Shown here: in pieces, positions 7,238-14,420 of the stretch
Numbering within the stretch: the stretch's first letter is position 1
Layout of the letters: each line of letters begins with the position of its first letter
Assembly (NCBI GenBank): GCA_029982205.1
Contig: JARRCM010000022.1
Span: 1-35,605 of the forward strand
Source: Thermosediminibacterales bacterium
GTDB lineage: Bacteria > Bacillota > Thermosediminibacteria > Koleobacterales > JARRCM01
Length of the DNA: 35,605 bases
Direction of reading: 5' to 3'
Notes under the pieces: model-generated
What the model saw: the letters and a program-made list of their open reading frames with translations, nothing else
The model's database searches: none
What the model was told of the DNA's origin: nothing
Made by a program: the position numbers and the translations under genes

Positions 7238-8387
7238 GTAATTCTACCCCCTTAAATAAATTTATATTTATTGCCCTAATGAGCCTTTCGGCTGCCCTCT
7301 CTACAAGTTTATCCGCTAAAGCAATACATTCTTCTAAGCTCATCGGTTTTTCTAAAATCGAGTAAATTGTATCTATGCCGTTTTCATAAAGAACCTCTGC
7401 GCCTTCCCCTATGCTGCCGACTATAGCGGCAACAGGCAACCCTTTTTTCTTAGCCGCTTTTGCTACACCATAAGGAGTTTTCCCGTGAATCGTTTGGAAA
7501 TCCATCTGGCCTTCTCCTGTTATAACAAGATCAGCTTCATCCATCTTATTCTCTAAGTGGGTGATTTCTATTATAATATCAATCCCTCTCCTCAGTTCAG
7601 CATTGCAAAATGCCATCAGTCCAGCCCCAAGACCTCCAGCTGCTCCCGCTCCGGGTATATCTTTAATATCTTTGCCGAGGTCCCTTTTTATTATCTCTGC
7701 CAGGTGTGCAAGGTTTTTATCAAGGGTTTTCACCATTTCAGGAGTTGCCCCTTTTTGAGGCCCATAAGTGGCAGAAGCACCTTTTTCGCCGCACAGCGGG
7801 TTGTCCACATCAGAAGCTACTAAAAAAGTGCTGAGTTGAATTCTTTCATCAATTCCTGACATATCTATTTTTTCCAGCTTGTCTAAACTTCCTCCACCAA
7901 ATCCGATTTCTTTACCTTCTTTATCCAAAAATCTTATACCTAAAGCCTGGGCCATTCCTACACCACCGTCATTAGTAGCGCTCCCTCCTACACCTATAAT
8001 AAATTTACGACAGCCTAAATCCAGCGCGCTTTTTATCAGCTCACCTGTCCCATATGTTGTTGTAATAAGAGGGTTTTTCTTATGAACCGGGACAAGAGGT
8101 AATCCTGAAGCTCTTGCCATCTCTATAACAGCGGTCTTTCCATCTCCCAGAATTCCAAAGCAGGCATTTATTTCTTCACCAAGGGGCCCTTTTACTTTCT
8201 GCTCAACCAGTTTTCCGCCGGTCGATTCTACCAGTGTTTCCACAGTGCCTTCCCCGCCATCGGCCATTGGTGTTTTTATGATTTCAGCATCAGGGAAAAC
8301 CCTTCTAATGCCATTTCCAACAGCATCACATACCTCTTTGGCAGTTAAACTGCCTTTAAATGAATCAGGTGCCACTACAATCTTCAA
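7200..8387 (-). CDS. Glycerate kinase, GarK/GlxK family
   Basis: 395 residues, slightly longer than the usual ~375-380 because of a tail after RLIRAIN that runs into the next gene. The signature APDSFKGSLTAKEVCDA at the N-terminus, MADGGEGTVETL, and GVGGSATNDGGVGMAQALG are all typical of glycerate kinase family 1, which makes 2-phosphoglycerate from D-glycerate and ATP. The start is TTG at 8387, seven bases after AGGAGG. With the overlapping reductase gene it forms a two-gene unit for hydroxypyruvate/glycerate metabolism entering lower glycolysis. No operator was recognised in the AT-rich 120 bp upstream. Confidence 0.92.
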   Translation of the reverse strand: MKIVVAPDSFKGSLTAKEVCDAVGNGIRRVFPDAEIIKTPMADGGEGTVETLVESTGGKLVEQKVKGPLGEEINACFGILGDGKTAVIEMARASGLPLVPVHKKNPLITTTYGTGELIKSALDLGCRKFIIGVGGSATNDGGVGMAQALGIRFLDKEGKEIGFGGGSLDKLEKIDMSGIDERIQLSTFLVASDVDNPLCGEKGASATYGPQKGATPEMVKTLDKNLAHLAEIIKRDLGKDIKDIPGAGAAGGLGAGLMAFCNAELRRGIDIIIEITHLENKMDEADLVITGEGQMDFQTIHGKTPYGVAKAAKKKGLPVAAIVGSIGEGAEVLYENGIDTIYSILEKPMSLEECIALADKLVERAAERLIRAININLFKGVELLETKSLCYKKNT

Positions 8388-8510
8388 ACACAGCCCTCCT
8401 ATTCATATTCTTAATTTTATTTTACAGTTAGAAAATATAAAATAAAACGGGTGATTTATATGAAATTAAATCATGTTTTCAGGTTTGGTTTTGTTGAAAT
8501 TGCACAAAAC

Positions 8511-8538
8511 AAAAAAAAGAAAGCGGCTTGCACCGCTT
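8511..8538 (-). terminator. Intrinsic terminator after ilvD/edd-like gene
   Basis: On the minus strand AAGCGG-TGCAAG-CCGCTT is followed by TCTTTTTTTTG, about 18 bp after the dehydratase stop. It separates that gene from the glycerate kinase operon. Confidence 0.85.
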
Positions 8539-8555
8539 CTCAACCCTTCTAATTT

Positions 8556-10211
8556 TCAAGTTATAGTAGCTCCTTCATCAGCAGGTTTAACAATTTTTTG
8601 GTAGGTTTTCATAAAACCTTTAATTTCTTTTCTAGAAGTATAATGCCAGGCCTTTAACCTCCTGTTTATTTCTTCATCAGAAATCTCTATTTCTAAAATT
8701 CTATTTGGAATATCTATTTTGATAATGTCTCCATCTTCCACAACGGCCAACGGGCCGCCCTCTGCAGCTTCTGGAGTGACATACCCAATACAGGGTCCCC
8801 TTGTAGCACCTGAATACCTTCCATCAGATACCATTGCTACCGATTCACCAAGGCCCATACCCACAAGAAGAGCCGCAGGTATTGATAGTTCACGCATTCC
8901 CGGCCCGCCTTTCGGCCCTTCATACCTAATAACAAGAACATCTCCTGGTTTTACTTTCCCGTTCAGCAGCATATCCCTAACCTCTTCTTCAGAGTTGGCA
9001 ACTTTTGCAGGGCCTCTATGCACCATCATCTTTGGAGAAACTCCACTTTGTTTTACAACAGCACCTCTAGGAGCAAGGTTTCCTTTTAATACTGCCAAAC
9101 CTCCTTCTGCGGCCAAAGGATTCTTTATACTTTTTATAACTTCTGTTTCCTTATGTTCAACATTTCTTAAATTCTCTCCAAGGGTAGTTCCTAAAACAGT
9201 CAAAACATTAGTATTAATTAATTTCTCCAGCTCTTTGAGCAATGCCTGCACTCCGCCGGCTCTGTGAAAATCCTTGAGAGTATAGGGAGAGGCTGGTTTG
9301 AACTTCGCTAATAGAGGAGTTTTTTTGCTTAGTTCATCAAATTTTTCCAGGGGTATCTTTATACCCATTTGTTTGGCAATGGCAGGTATATGTAAAACCG
9401 CATTAGATGAACCTCCTATTGCAAGTGTGTACCTAATAACATTCTCGAAGTTTTCTTCCGTCATAATCTTTGATGGAGTTAAGCCCTCTTTCACCATATC
9501 AACTATCCTTGCTCCGGATTCTTTAGCAAGCCTCAATCTAGCCGATGATACGGCGCTTAAAGTACCGCATCCCGGAAGTGATAAGCCAAAAGCCTCTACT
9601 ATTGTCCCCATTGTGTTTGCTGTGCCCATCATCCCGCATGCTCCACAAGTCTGACACGTTTCATCTTCTATTTCATCAAACTCTTCCTTAGTAATTTTTC
9701 CTGCTTTATATTTCCCCATCGCCTCTTTCACATCACTTAATACCAGCATTTCTCCATTATGTTCAAAGGGTTCCATCGGGCCTCCTGTAACAAATATTGT
9801 AGGTATATCTAAAGATGCCGCAGCCATAAGCATTCCAGGCACTATTTTGTCACATGAACACAGCATTACAAGCCCATCAAACCTGTTTGCCTCAACCATG
9901 AGTTCTATTGATGCACATATAATATCCCTACTGGGCAAAATATAGTGCATACCTCTCCCCTGAGCAATCCCGTCACATGGAGCTATTGTGTTAAATTCTA
10001 CAGGCATACCTCCATTTTCCCACACACCGTTTTTAACATGTTGGCTAAGCTGTCTTAAATGAAAATGGCCAGGATTCGCTTCTGTCCATGAATTCACTAT
10101 ACCTATAACAGGTTTCTTCAAATCTTTATTTGTATAACCCATAGACTTGTATAAACTTCTCGGATATGCCCCTGCCAGCCCTTCAAGCATTGATGCACTT
10201 CTGTTTTTCAT
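8556..10211 (-). CDS. IlvD/Edd family dehydratase, paralog possibly for a sugar acid
   Basis: 551 residues, normal for the family. The three iron-sulfur-linked cysteines are in [18 protein letters not shown] and [26 protein letters not shown] and [11 protein letters not shown] are also present. The family dehydrates 2,3-dihydroxy acids (dihydroxy-isovalerate for IlvD; sugar acids for Edd-like members) using an Fe-S cluster and Mg2+. It differs clearly from the canonical IlvD at 20611, so the two need not share a substrate. AGGAGG precedes the ATG. It starts 45 bp after the second mgtE with no terminator between. A TTGACA/TATACA pair exists but would start transcription almost at the ATG, so read-through from mgtE is likely. 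Confidence 0.85.
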   Translation of the reverse strand: MKNRSASMLEGLAGAYPRSLYKSMGYTNKDLKKPVIGIVNSWTEANPGHFHLRQLSQHVKNGVWENGGMPVEFNTIAPCDGIAQGRGMHYILPSRDIICASIELMVEANRFDGLVMLCSCDKIVPGMLMAAASLDIPTIFVTGGPMEPFEHNGEMLVLSDVKEAMGKYKAGKITKEEFDEIEDETCQTCGACGMMGTANTMGTIVEAFGLSLPGCGTLSAVSSARLRLAKESGARIVDMVKEGLTPSKIMTEENFENVIRYTLAIGGSSNAVLHIPAIAKQMGIKIPLEKFDELSKKTPLLAKFKPASPYTLKDFHRAGGVQALLKELEKLINTNVLTVLGTTLGENLRNVEHKETEVIKSIKNPLAAEGGLAVLKGNLAPRGAVVKQSGVSPKMMVHRGPAKVANSEEEVRDMLLNGKVKPGDVLVIRYEGPKGGPGMRELSIPAALLVGMGLGESVAMVSDGRYSGATRGPCIGYVTPEAAEGGPLAVVEDGDIIKIDIPNRILEIEISDEEINRRLKAWHYTSRKEIKGFMKTYQKIVKPADEGATIT

Positions 10212-10256
10212 TGTTGTATATTCCTCCTAGCGTCAAATGTCAAATCAAATCGTTTT

Positions 10257-11594
10257 TCAAAAAAACCTTCCCATAAATATTGTAGCACTTCCAAAGTAGA
10301 TAAACAGCCCTGATATGTCCAAAGCCGTTGTAATAAACGGCCCCGAAGCCACTGCAGGGTCCTGCCCAAGCCTGTTTAACAAAAGGGGTATTAAAGTTCC
10401 TATAATTGCTGCAGCAGTTAAAGTGATACTCATAGCTGTACCAACTACAAGGCCTAGAACAGGCATCTTCTGCCAAGCGACAGCAACCCCTGCTACCACA
10501 ATGCCACAAAAAACTCCCACAAGCAATCCCACAACTGTTTCTCTAAACAAGTTTTTACCAATTTCATAGGGATTTATATTTCCCGTAGCTATCCCTCTTA
10601 CGATTATGGCAGAAGACTGTGTTCCAACATTTCCGCCCATATCCATCAACACAGGGATAAAGAAAGAAAGTGCCACTACAGCTTCAAGTGTATGTGAAAA
10701 ACCGTCTATAACCCCACCTGATATAATTTCGCCAAACAATGCTACAAGCAGCCATGGGAGCCGCCTCAGCGCTCTATTGAAAGGGCCTTTTTTTTCGATG
10801 TCAATGTCTTCTACCGTTCCTGAAAGTTTCAATATGTCTTCTGTGGCCTCGTCTTTGAGTACTTCCATAATATCATCTACGGTAACAATACCCAGGAGGT
10901 GGTCTTTTTCATCAACTACCGGAATCCCAAGAAAACCATACTTATCTATCATCCTGGCAACCTCCTCCTGGTCAGTGTCAACAGTTACCTTTTTAACATC
11001 TTTTAACATAATCTCTTCCAGTTTGCTGTCAGGATCAGCCAGGATGAGGTCCCTTAGAGAAACCACACCAATAAGGCGGTTTCTCTTATCAACAACATAA
11101 ATATAGTATATTGTTTCTGCGTCAGGAGCCATATCTGGAAGCTGTTTCATAACTTCTTCAACGGTGTTTGTGTTCAAAAAGGATACAACTTCTGTTGTCA
11201 TTATACCGCCGGCAGAAGTCTCAGGGTAGGTAAGCAGTGTTTTTATATTCTCCCTGTCTTCTTCATCAAGGTTTTGAATCCATTTCTTTACAAGGGATAA
11301 AGGAATCTCGCTTAAAAAGTCTACCAGCTCGTCATGCGACATCTCCTTAAGCAAATACCCTGCATAGTCTGAGTTTATATTAGACAATATGAACAACCTG
11401 TTATCATAGTCAAACTCTTCCAGAACTTCCACAGCTTTTTGGGGATTCAAGAGTTTAAAAACAAAAATCTTTTTTTCTTCAGGAAGGTTTTCAATGATTT
11501 CCGCAGTATCTGCAGGGTGCTGTTCTTCGAGAAGTTTCTTGATTTCGTTTTTTTCCATGTTTTTAATCATTTCCGTTGCTTTATCCAAATTCAT
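10257..11594 (-). CDS. mgtE: Magnesium transporter MgtE, second of tandem pair
   Basis: 445 residues with the full MgtE layout: an N-terminal helical superhelix domain (residues ~1-125, including EEQHPADTAEIIENLPEEKK), two CBS domains (~130-250), and a C-terminal five-helix channel with PVLMDMGGNVGTQSSAIIVRG and LGQDPAVASGPFITTALD. MgtE is a Mg2+-gated Mg2+ channel of the inner membrane whose cytosolic domains close it when Mg2+ is plentiful. AAAGGGGGTG lies before the ATG, 13 bp after the stop of the first copy. The pair shares a single M-box/leader regulatory region. The paralogs differ enough to be an old duplication. Confidence 0.95.
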   Translation of the reverse strand: MNLDKATEMIKNMEKNEIKKLLEEQHPADTAEIIENLPEEKKIFVFKLLNPQKAVEVLEEFDYDNRLFILSNINSDYAGYLLKEMSHDELVDFLSEIPLSLVKKWIQNLDEEDRENIKTLLTYPETSAGGIMTTEVVSFLNTNTVEEVMKQLPDMAPDAETIYYIYVVDKRNRLIGVVSLRDLILADPDSKLEEIMLKDVKKVTVDTDQEEVARMIDKYGFLGIPVVDEKDHLLGIVTVDDIMEVLKDEATEDILKLSGTVEDIDIEKKGPFNRALRRLPWLLVALFGEIISGGVIDGFSHTLEAVVALSFFIPVLMDMGGNVGTQSSAIIVRGIATGNINPYEIGKNLFRETVVGLLVGVFCGIVVAGVAVAWQKMPVLGLVVGTAMSITLTAAAIIGTLIPLLLNRLGQDPAVASGPFITTALDISGLFIYFGSATIFMGRFF

Positions 11595-11607
11595 TCCAAC
11601 ACCCCCT

Positions 11608-12963
11608 TTAAAGAACGCCCTTCAAGAGCAGCGTAACCATAGCAAAATATATTATCAGGGTATTCACATCAACTAAAGTAGTAATAAAAGGCCCGGAAGC
11701 AACTGCCGGATCAACGCTAAAATAATTAAACAGCATAGGAATTGCCATACCTATAAAGGCAGCAATGGTCAAAGCAATACTCATTGAACTGCCCACTACC
11801 AGACCTAAAACAGTGTTCTTCTGCCACAAAAAAGCCACCGCAGCGATAATACCGCCGCAGATCAAACCCACAAAAAGACCTGCAACAGCTTCCTGAAACA
11901 TGTAGCGCCAGAAATTTTTAGAATTGATTTCTCGTGTTGCCAGGCCGCGCACTGCCAAGGCTAAGGATTGTGTCCCCGCATTCCCTCCTGTAGCCATTAA
12001 AACAGGGATAAAAAAAACCACCGCCAACATTGCTTCCAAAGTAGGCGAAAATATTTTGATCACACTTCCTGCCAGTAAATCTCCAACAAGGCAGAACAAC
12101 AGCCACGGTATACGCTTCCGGGCTTCATGAAAAGGAGAACCTATTAGAATCTTGTCTTCTTCAGCGGTTATACCTGCCAGCCTGTGAATATCTTCAGTAG
12201 TCTCTTCTTCCAAGACTTCAATTGCATCGTCTACCGTAACTATTCCAAGAAGCTTTCCTTCAGAACTGATAACCGGAACCGCCAGTAATGAATATTTCTC
12301 AATAACTTTTGCAACCTGTTCCTGGTCTTCTCCAACATCTACCGCAATTACCTGGCGGTGCATTACTTCTGATATTTGGGCGTCTCTGGGAGCCCTTAAA
12401 AGTTCCCTTAAAGACATTACACCTACAAGCTCATGTCTGTTATTAACAATATATAAATAGTATATTGTTTCGGCCGTCTTCCCGAATTTCCTGACCATTT
12501 TAATTGCTTCATCAACCCTGGCTGTGTCTGGTATGTATACATAATCGGTGGTCATTATACCTCCGGCAGTGTCCTCTTTCATTTCTAAAAGCTCTTTCAC
12601 AACTTCGAGGTCCTCAGCCGGAAGACGCATAAGCATGTTTTTTACCTGTTTTGGAGGCAACTTTTGTAAAAGGTCTGTTACTTCGTCTACTGACATTTCC
12701 TTAAAAATATTTGAAATTTCGTGTTCTGAAAGGCCTTCCATTAAGTGTTTCTGTACAGCTACATCAAGTTCTTCCATTACTTCTGCGGCCTTTTCCGCAT
12801 CCAGCATTTTGAATAGTGTTTCCTGGCTGCCGTTTCTAACCTTTTCTAAAACTTCAGCGATATCTGCCGGATGGAGGGACGCCAGGGTCTCCTTTAGTTC
12901 TTCGGCTCTTCCCATCTTCAACAGGGCTTTGACGCTTTTTTCTAGGTTTACTCTTTCTGTCAT
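11608..12963 (-). CDS. mgtE: Magnesium transporter MgtE, first of tandem pair
   Basis: 451 residues. The N domain includes ASLHPADIAEVLEKV, a connecting region has EDTAGGIMTTDYV, two CBS domains follow to about residue 255, and the channel domain has FFIPVLMATGGNAGTQS and DPAVASGPFITTLVD. The conserved acidic residue of the pore, Asp in SVDPAVASGP, is retained. AGGAGG lies eight bases before the ATG at 12963. Its ribosome binding site lies five bases after a 13-nt hairpin arm that pairs back into a leader ORF, and can itself pair with that arm. An M-box riboswitch lies further upstream, so the gene looks controlled by Mg2+ at two levels. Confidence 0.95.
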   Translation of the reverse strand: MTERVNLEKSVKALLKMGRAEELKETLASLHPADIAEVLEKVRNGSQETLFKMLDAEKAAEVMEELDVAVQKHLMEGLSEHEISNIFKEMSVDEVTDLLQKLPPKQVKNMLMRLPAEDLEVVKELLEMKEDTAGGIMTTDYVYIPDTARVDEAIKMVRKFGKTAETIYYLYIVNNRHELVGVMSLRELLRAPRDAQISEVMHRQVIAVDVGEDQEQVAKVIEKYSLLAVPVISSEGKLLGIVTVDDAIEVLEEETTEDIHRLAGITAEEDKILIGSPFHEARKRIPWLLFCLVGDLLAGSVIKIFSPTLEAMLAVVFFIPVLMATGGNAGTQSLALAVRGLATREINSKNFWRYMFQEAVAGLFVGLICGGIIAAVAFLWQKNTVLGLVVGSSMSIALTIAAFIGMAIPMLFNYFSVDPAVASGPFITTLVDVNTLIIYFAMVTLLLKGVL

Positions 12964-12971
12964 CAGCCTTA

Positions 12972-13033
12972 CCTCCTTTTAGGGGAGGGTCAGCCTACAA
13001 CAGAAAACTTTCGGCAATAAGGCAGACCCTCCC
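12972..13033 (-). promoter_or_regulatory. Leader hairpin and alternative anti-Shine-Dalgarno pairing before mgtE
   Basis: On the minus strand GGGAGGGTC-T-GCC (13033-13021, codons 19-23 of the leader ORF) pairs with GGC-T-GACCCTCCC (12995-12983): 12 base pairs with one U-U mismatch and a 25-nt loop. The second arm starts at the last base of the leader stop codon. No U-tract follows, so it is not a terminator. The same CCTCC (12988-12984) can instead pair with GGAGG of the mgtE binding site (12976-12972) around a 7-nt loop. The two pairings exclude each other. Confidence 0.7.
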
Positions 13034-13087
13034 AATGCTATAGTTTTTGTTTATAAAGCCCAATATATAACTAGGATCGGGGTCCAT
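12995..13087 (-). CDS. Putative Mg2+-sensing leader peptide, MgtL-like N-terminus
   Basis: 30-codon ORF between the M-box terminator and mgtE. It begins MDPDPSYILGF and ends ESFLL-stop. GGGAGGAGG lies 11 bases before the ATG (a long but usable spacing), and AAGG lies closer. The start MDPDP resembles the enterobacterial MgtL leader (MEPDPTPLP as I recall it), whose acidic/proline start destabilises ribosomes at low Mg2+. Codons 19-23 form one arm of the hairpin before mgtE and the stop codon touches the other arm, so a ribosome on this ORF would directly change access to the mgtE binding site. No similarity beyond the N-terminus is claimed. It may be a fortuitous ORF, but start, position and hairpin agree. 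Confidence 0.55.
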   Translation of the reverse strand: MDPDPSYILGFINKNYSIGRVCLIAESFLL

Positions 13088-13120
13088 AAACCTTATCGCC
13101 TCCTCCCTTAAAATATCAGC

Positions 13121-13161
13121 AAAAATAAAAAAGTGCCCTTTCATGACAAGTATAAAGGCAC
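13121..13161 (-). terminator. M-box transcription terminator
   Basis: On the minus strand GTGCC-UUU...AAA-GGGCAC forms a hairpin (13133-13161) followed by TTTTTTATTTTTG. Its loop carries ACTTGTCA, which can pair with TGACAAGT at about 13180-13187 just after the aptamer, a plausible antiterminator when Mg2+ is low. Confidence 0.8.
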
Positions 13162-13186
13162 TATAAAAACGCCCCTCACTTGTCAA

Positions 13187-13345
13187 GTTTTTAGCACTGT
13201 ACGACTTTGGCCTCTGCTTGAATACCAGCCAGGCCAGCCACATTAAGTAATGCCTTAATCCGACAATACCTGTTGACCCATTGGCGTCTCTCGACATTTC
13301 CGGGCAGTGGCATATATTCGTACAGGAGCCTCACCTAACTGAAGG
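13187..13345 (-). promoter_or_regulatory. M-box (ykoK) magnesium riboswitch
   Basis: The minus strand shows the M-box signature in order: TTAGGTGAGGCTCCTGTA (near 13340-13323), ACTGCCC, ATGTCGAGAGACGCCAATGG, GTCAACAGGTAT, then GTACAGTGCTAAA near the 3' end. This matches the Mg2+-sensing ykoK leader. In Firmicutes Mg2+ binding favours a terminator downstream, so transporter genes are made when Mg2+ is scarce. It controls the tandem mgtE genes and probably the ilvD/edd-like gene after them. Confidence 0.95.
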
Positions 13346-13367
13346 ACACTATCTGTTTTCTAATTCA

Positions 13368-13396
13368 ATTTTATACTCTTAATATACGTGTGTCAA
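13368..13396 (-). promoter_or_regulatory. Sigma-A promoter of the M-box-mgtE transcript
   Basis: On the minus strand TTGACA (13391-13396), a 17-bp spacer and TAAAAT (13368-13373) form a near-consensus promoter. The start would be near 13361, about 16 bases before the aptamer. The -35 box lies about 10 bp from the stop codon of the upstream membrane protein gene. Confidence 0.85.
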
Positions 13397-13406
13397 GGAT
13401 TTTACA

Positions 13407-14408
13407 TCACACATCAATTTTCATATCGCCTGGTTTTATATAACCCAATCGACGCATAGCCTCAGATATCAATAGTGTTAAAACAGCGGGAAGTATAAAA
13501 TGGAGCAAAAAAATCGCAGGAATAGCTCCCATGCCCATAGCCTGAATGGTACCGAACTGTCCCACAAGACCGCTTGTACCCATACCTGCTCCTTCCGGCA
13601 CGTTTTTCATAGGTATTATGGTGGTCGCTATAGGACCCAATATCGCGCTTGCAAGGGTAGGCGGCACCCAAATAAACGGATTTTTTACTATATTTGGTAT
13701 CTGTAACATTGAAGTGCCCAGCCCCTGGGATAAAAGGCCTCCTACACCGTTTTCTCTGAAACTTGCCACAGCAAACCCTATCATCTGAGTTGAACAACCC
13801 ACTGTAGCGGCTCCTGCAGCAAGACCGCCTAACTGGAGCATAATCGCCAGGGCAGCACTGCTTATGGGAAGTGTAAGAATCATTCCCATCATTACAGATA
13901 CAAGGATCCCCATTGGTATAGGATGAAGTTCAGTAGCCCTCATTATGACCTGCCCCAAACCTTTCATGAAAGCAGCAATTCCAGGACCCACAAGTTGTGC
14001 AGTTAATATTCCTGCAGCAATGGTTACAGCAGGTGTAACAATTATATCAAGTTTGGTCTCTTTTGATACCATTTTCCCAAACTCAGCGCCGATAACCGCA
14101 GCCGCAAACGCTCCGGCAGGTCCGCCCAGCTGTGCTCCGGCCAATCCGGTTATAGTTGAAGGAAGGAACACAAGCAGCGGAGCTTTCAGGCCATACGCAA
14201 CCGCCACGCCTATGGCAGGCCCCATCATGCTCATAGCGGTTTTGCCGAATTCTACAAGCAGGGCAACTCCCAGTTTTTCACCTAACACCTTTAATATAAG
14301 CCCGACTATCAATGAAGCAAACAGGCCCTGAGCCATTGCTCCCAGCGCATCAATCCCATACCTCTGCAGAGAAATCTCAATGTTTTTTCTCTTTAAAAAC
14401 TCTGACAT
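13407..14408 (-). CDS. PfoR-like PTS EIIC-type membrane protein
   Basis: 333 residues, almost wholly hydrophobic, about nine or ten membrane helices rich in Gly and Ala. Examples are GLAGAQLGGPAGAFAAAVIG and PIPMGILVSVMMGMILTLPI. It resembles the PTS_EIIC_2 family, which includes clostridial PfoR. No EIIA, EIIB or HPr-like partner is nearby and no phosphorylation-site cysteine domain is attached, so sugar transport cannot be assumed. PfoR was named as a regulator of perfringolysin in Clostridium perfringens, but the family's biochemical role is unsettled. It starts 12 bp after uvrC and is probably co-transcribed with it. No terminator was seen between its stop and the mgtE promoter. Confidence 0.75.
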   Translation of the reverse strand: MSEFLKRKNIEISLQRYGIDALGAMAQGLFASLIVGLILKVLGEKLGVALLVEFGKTAMSMMGPAIGVAVAYGLKAPLLVFLPSTITGLAGAQLGGPAGAFAAAVIGAEFGKMVSKETKLDIIVTPAVTIAAGILTAQLVGPGIAAFMKGLGQVIMRATELHPIPMGILVSVMMGMILTLPISSAALAIMLQLGGLAAGAATVGCSTQMIGFAVASFRENGVGGLLSQGLGTSMLQIPNIVKNPFIWVPPTLASAILGPIATTIIPMKNVPEGAGMGTSGLVGQFGTIQAMGMGAIPAIFLLHFILPAVLTLLISEAMRRLGYIKPGDMKIDV

Positions 14409-14420
14409 GGTTTTACCCCC

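Noticed and set aside
8719-9654. Long plus-strand frames opposite the IlvD/Edd-like gene
   Set aside because: They are complementary-frame shadows with Ser/Pro-rich composition and no ribosome binding sites.
10240-10509. Cys/aromatic-rich minus-strand frame of 89 codons
   Set aside because: It overlaps the 3' end of mgtE in another frame; the MgtE frame has the conserved channel motifs.
13088-13297. In-frame upstream extension of the leader ORF to about 100 residues across the M-box
   Set aside because: It covers the riboswitch aptamer and terminator, has no ribosome binding site at its start and no protein-like composition. Only the last 30 codons have their own site.
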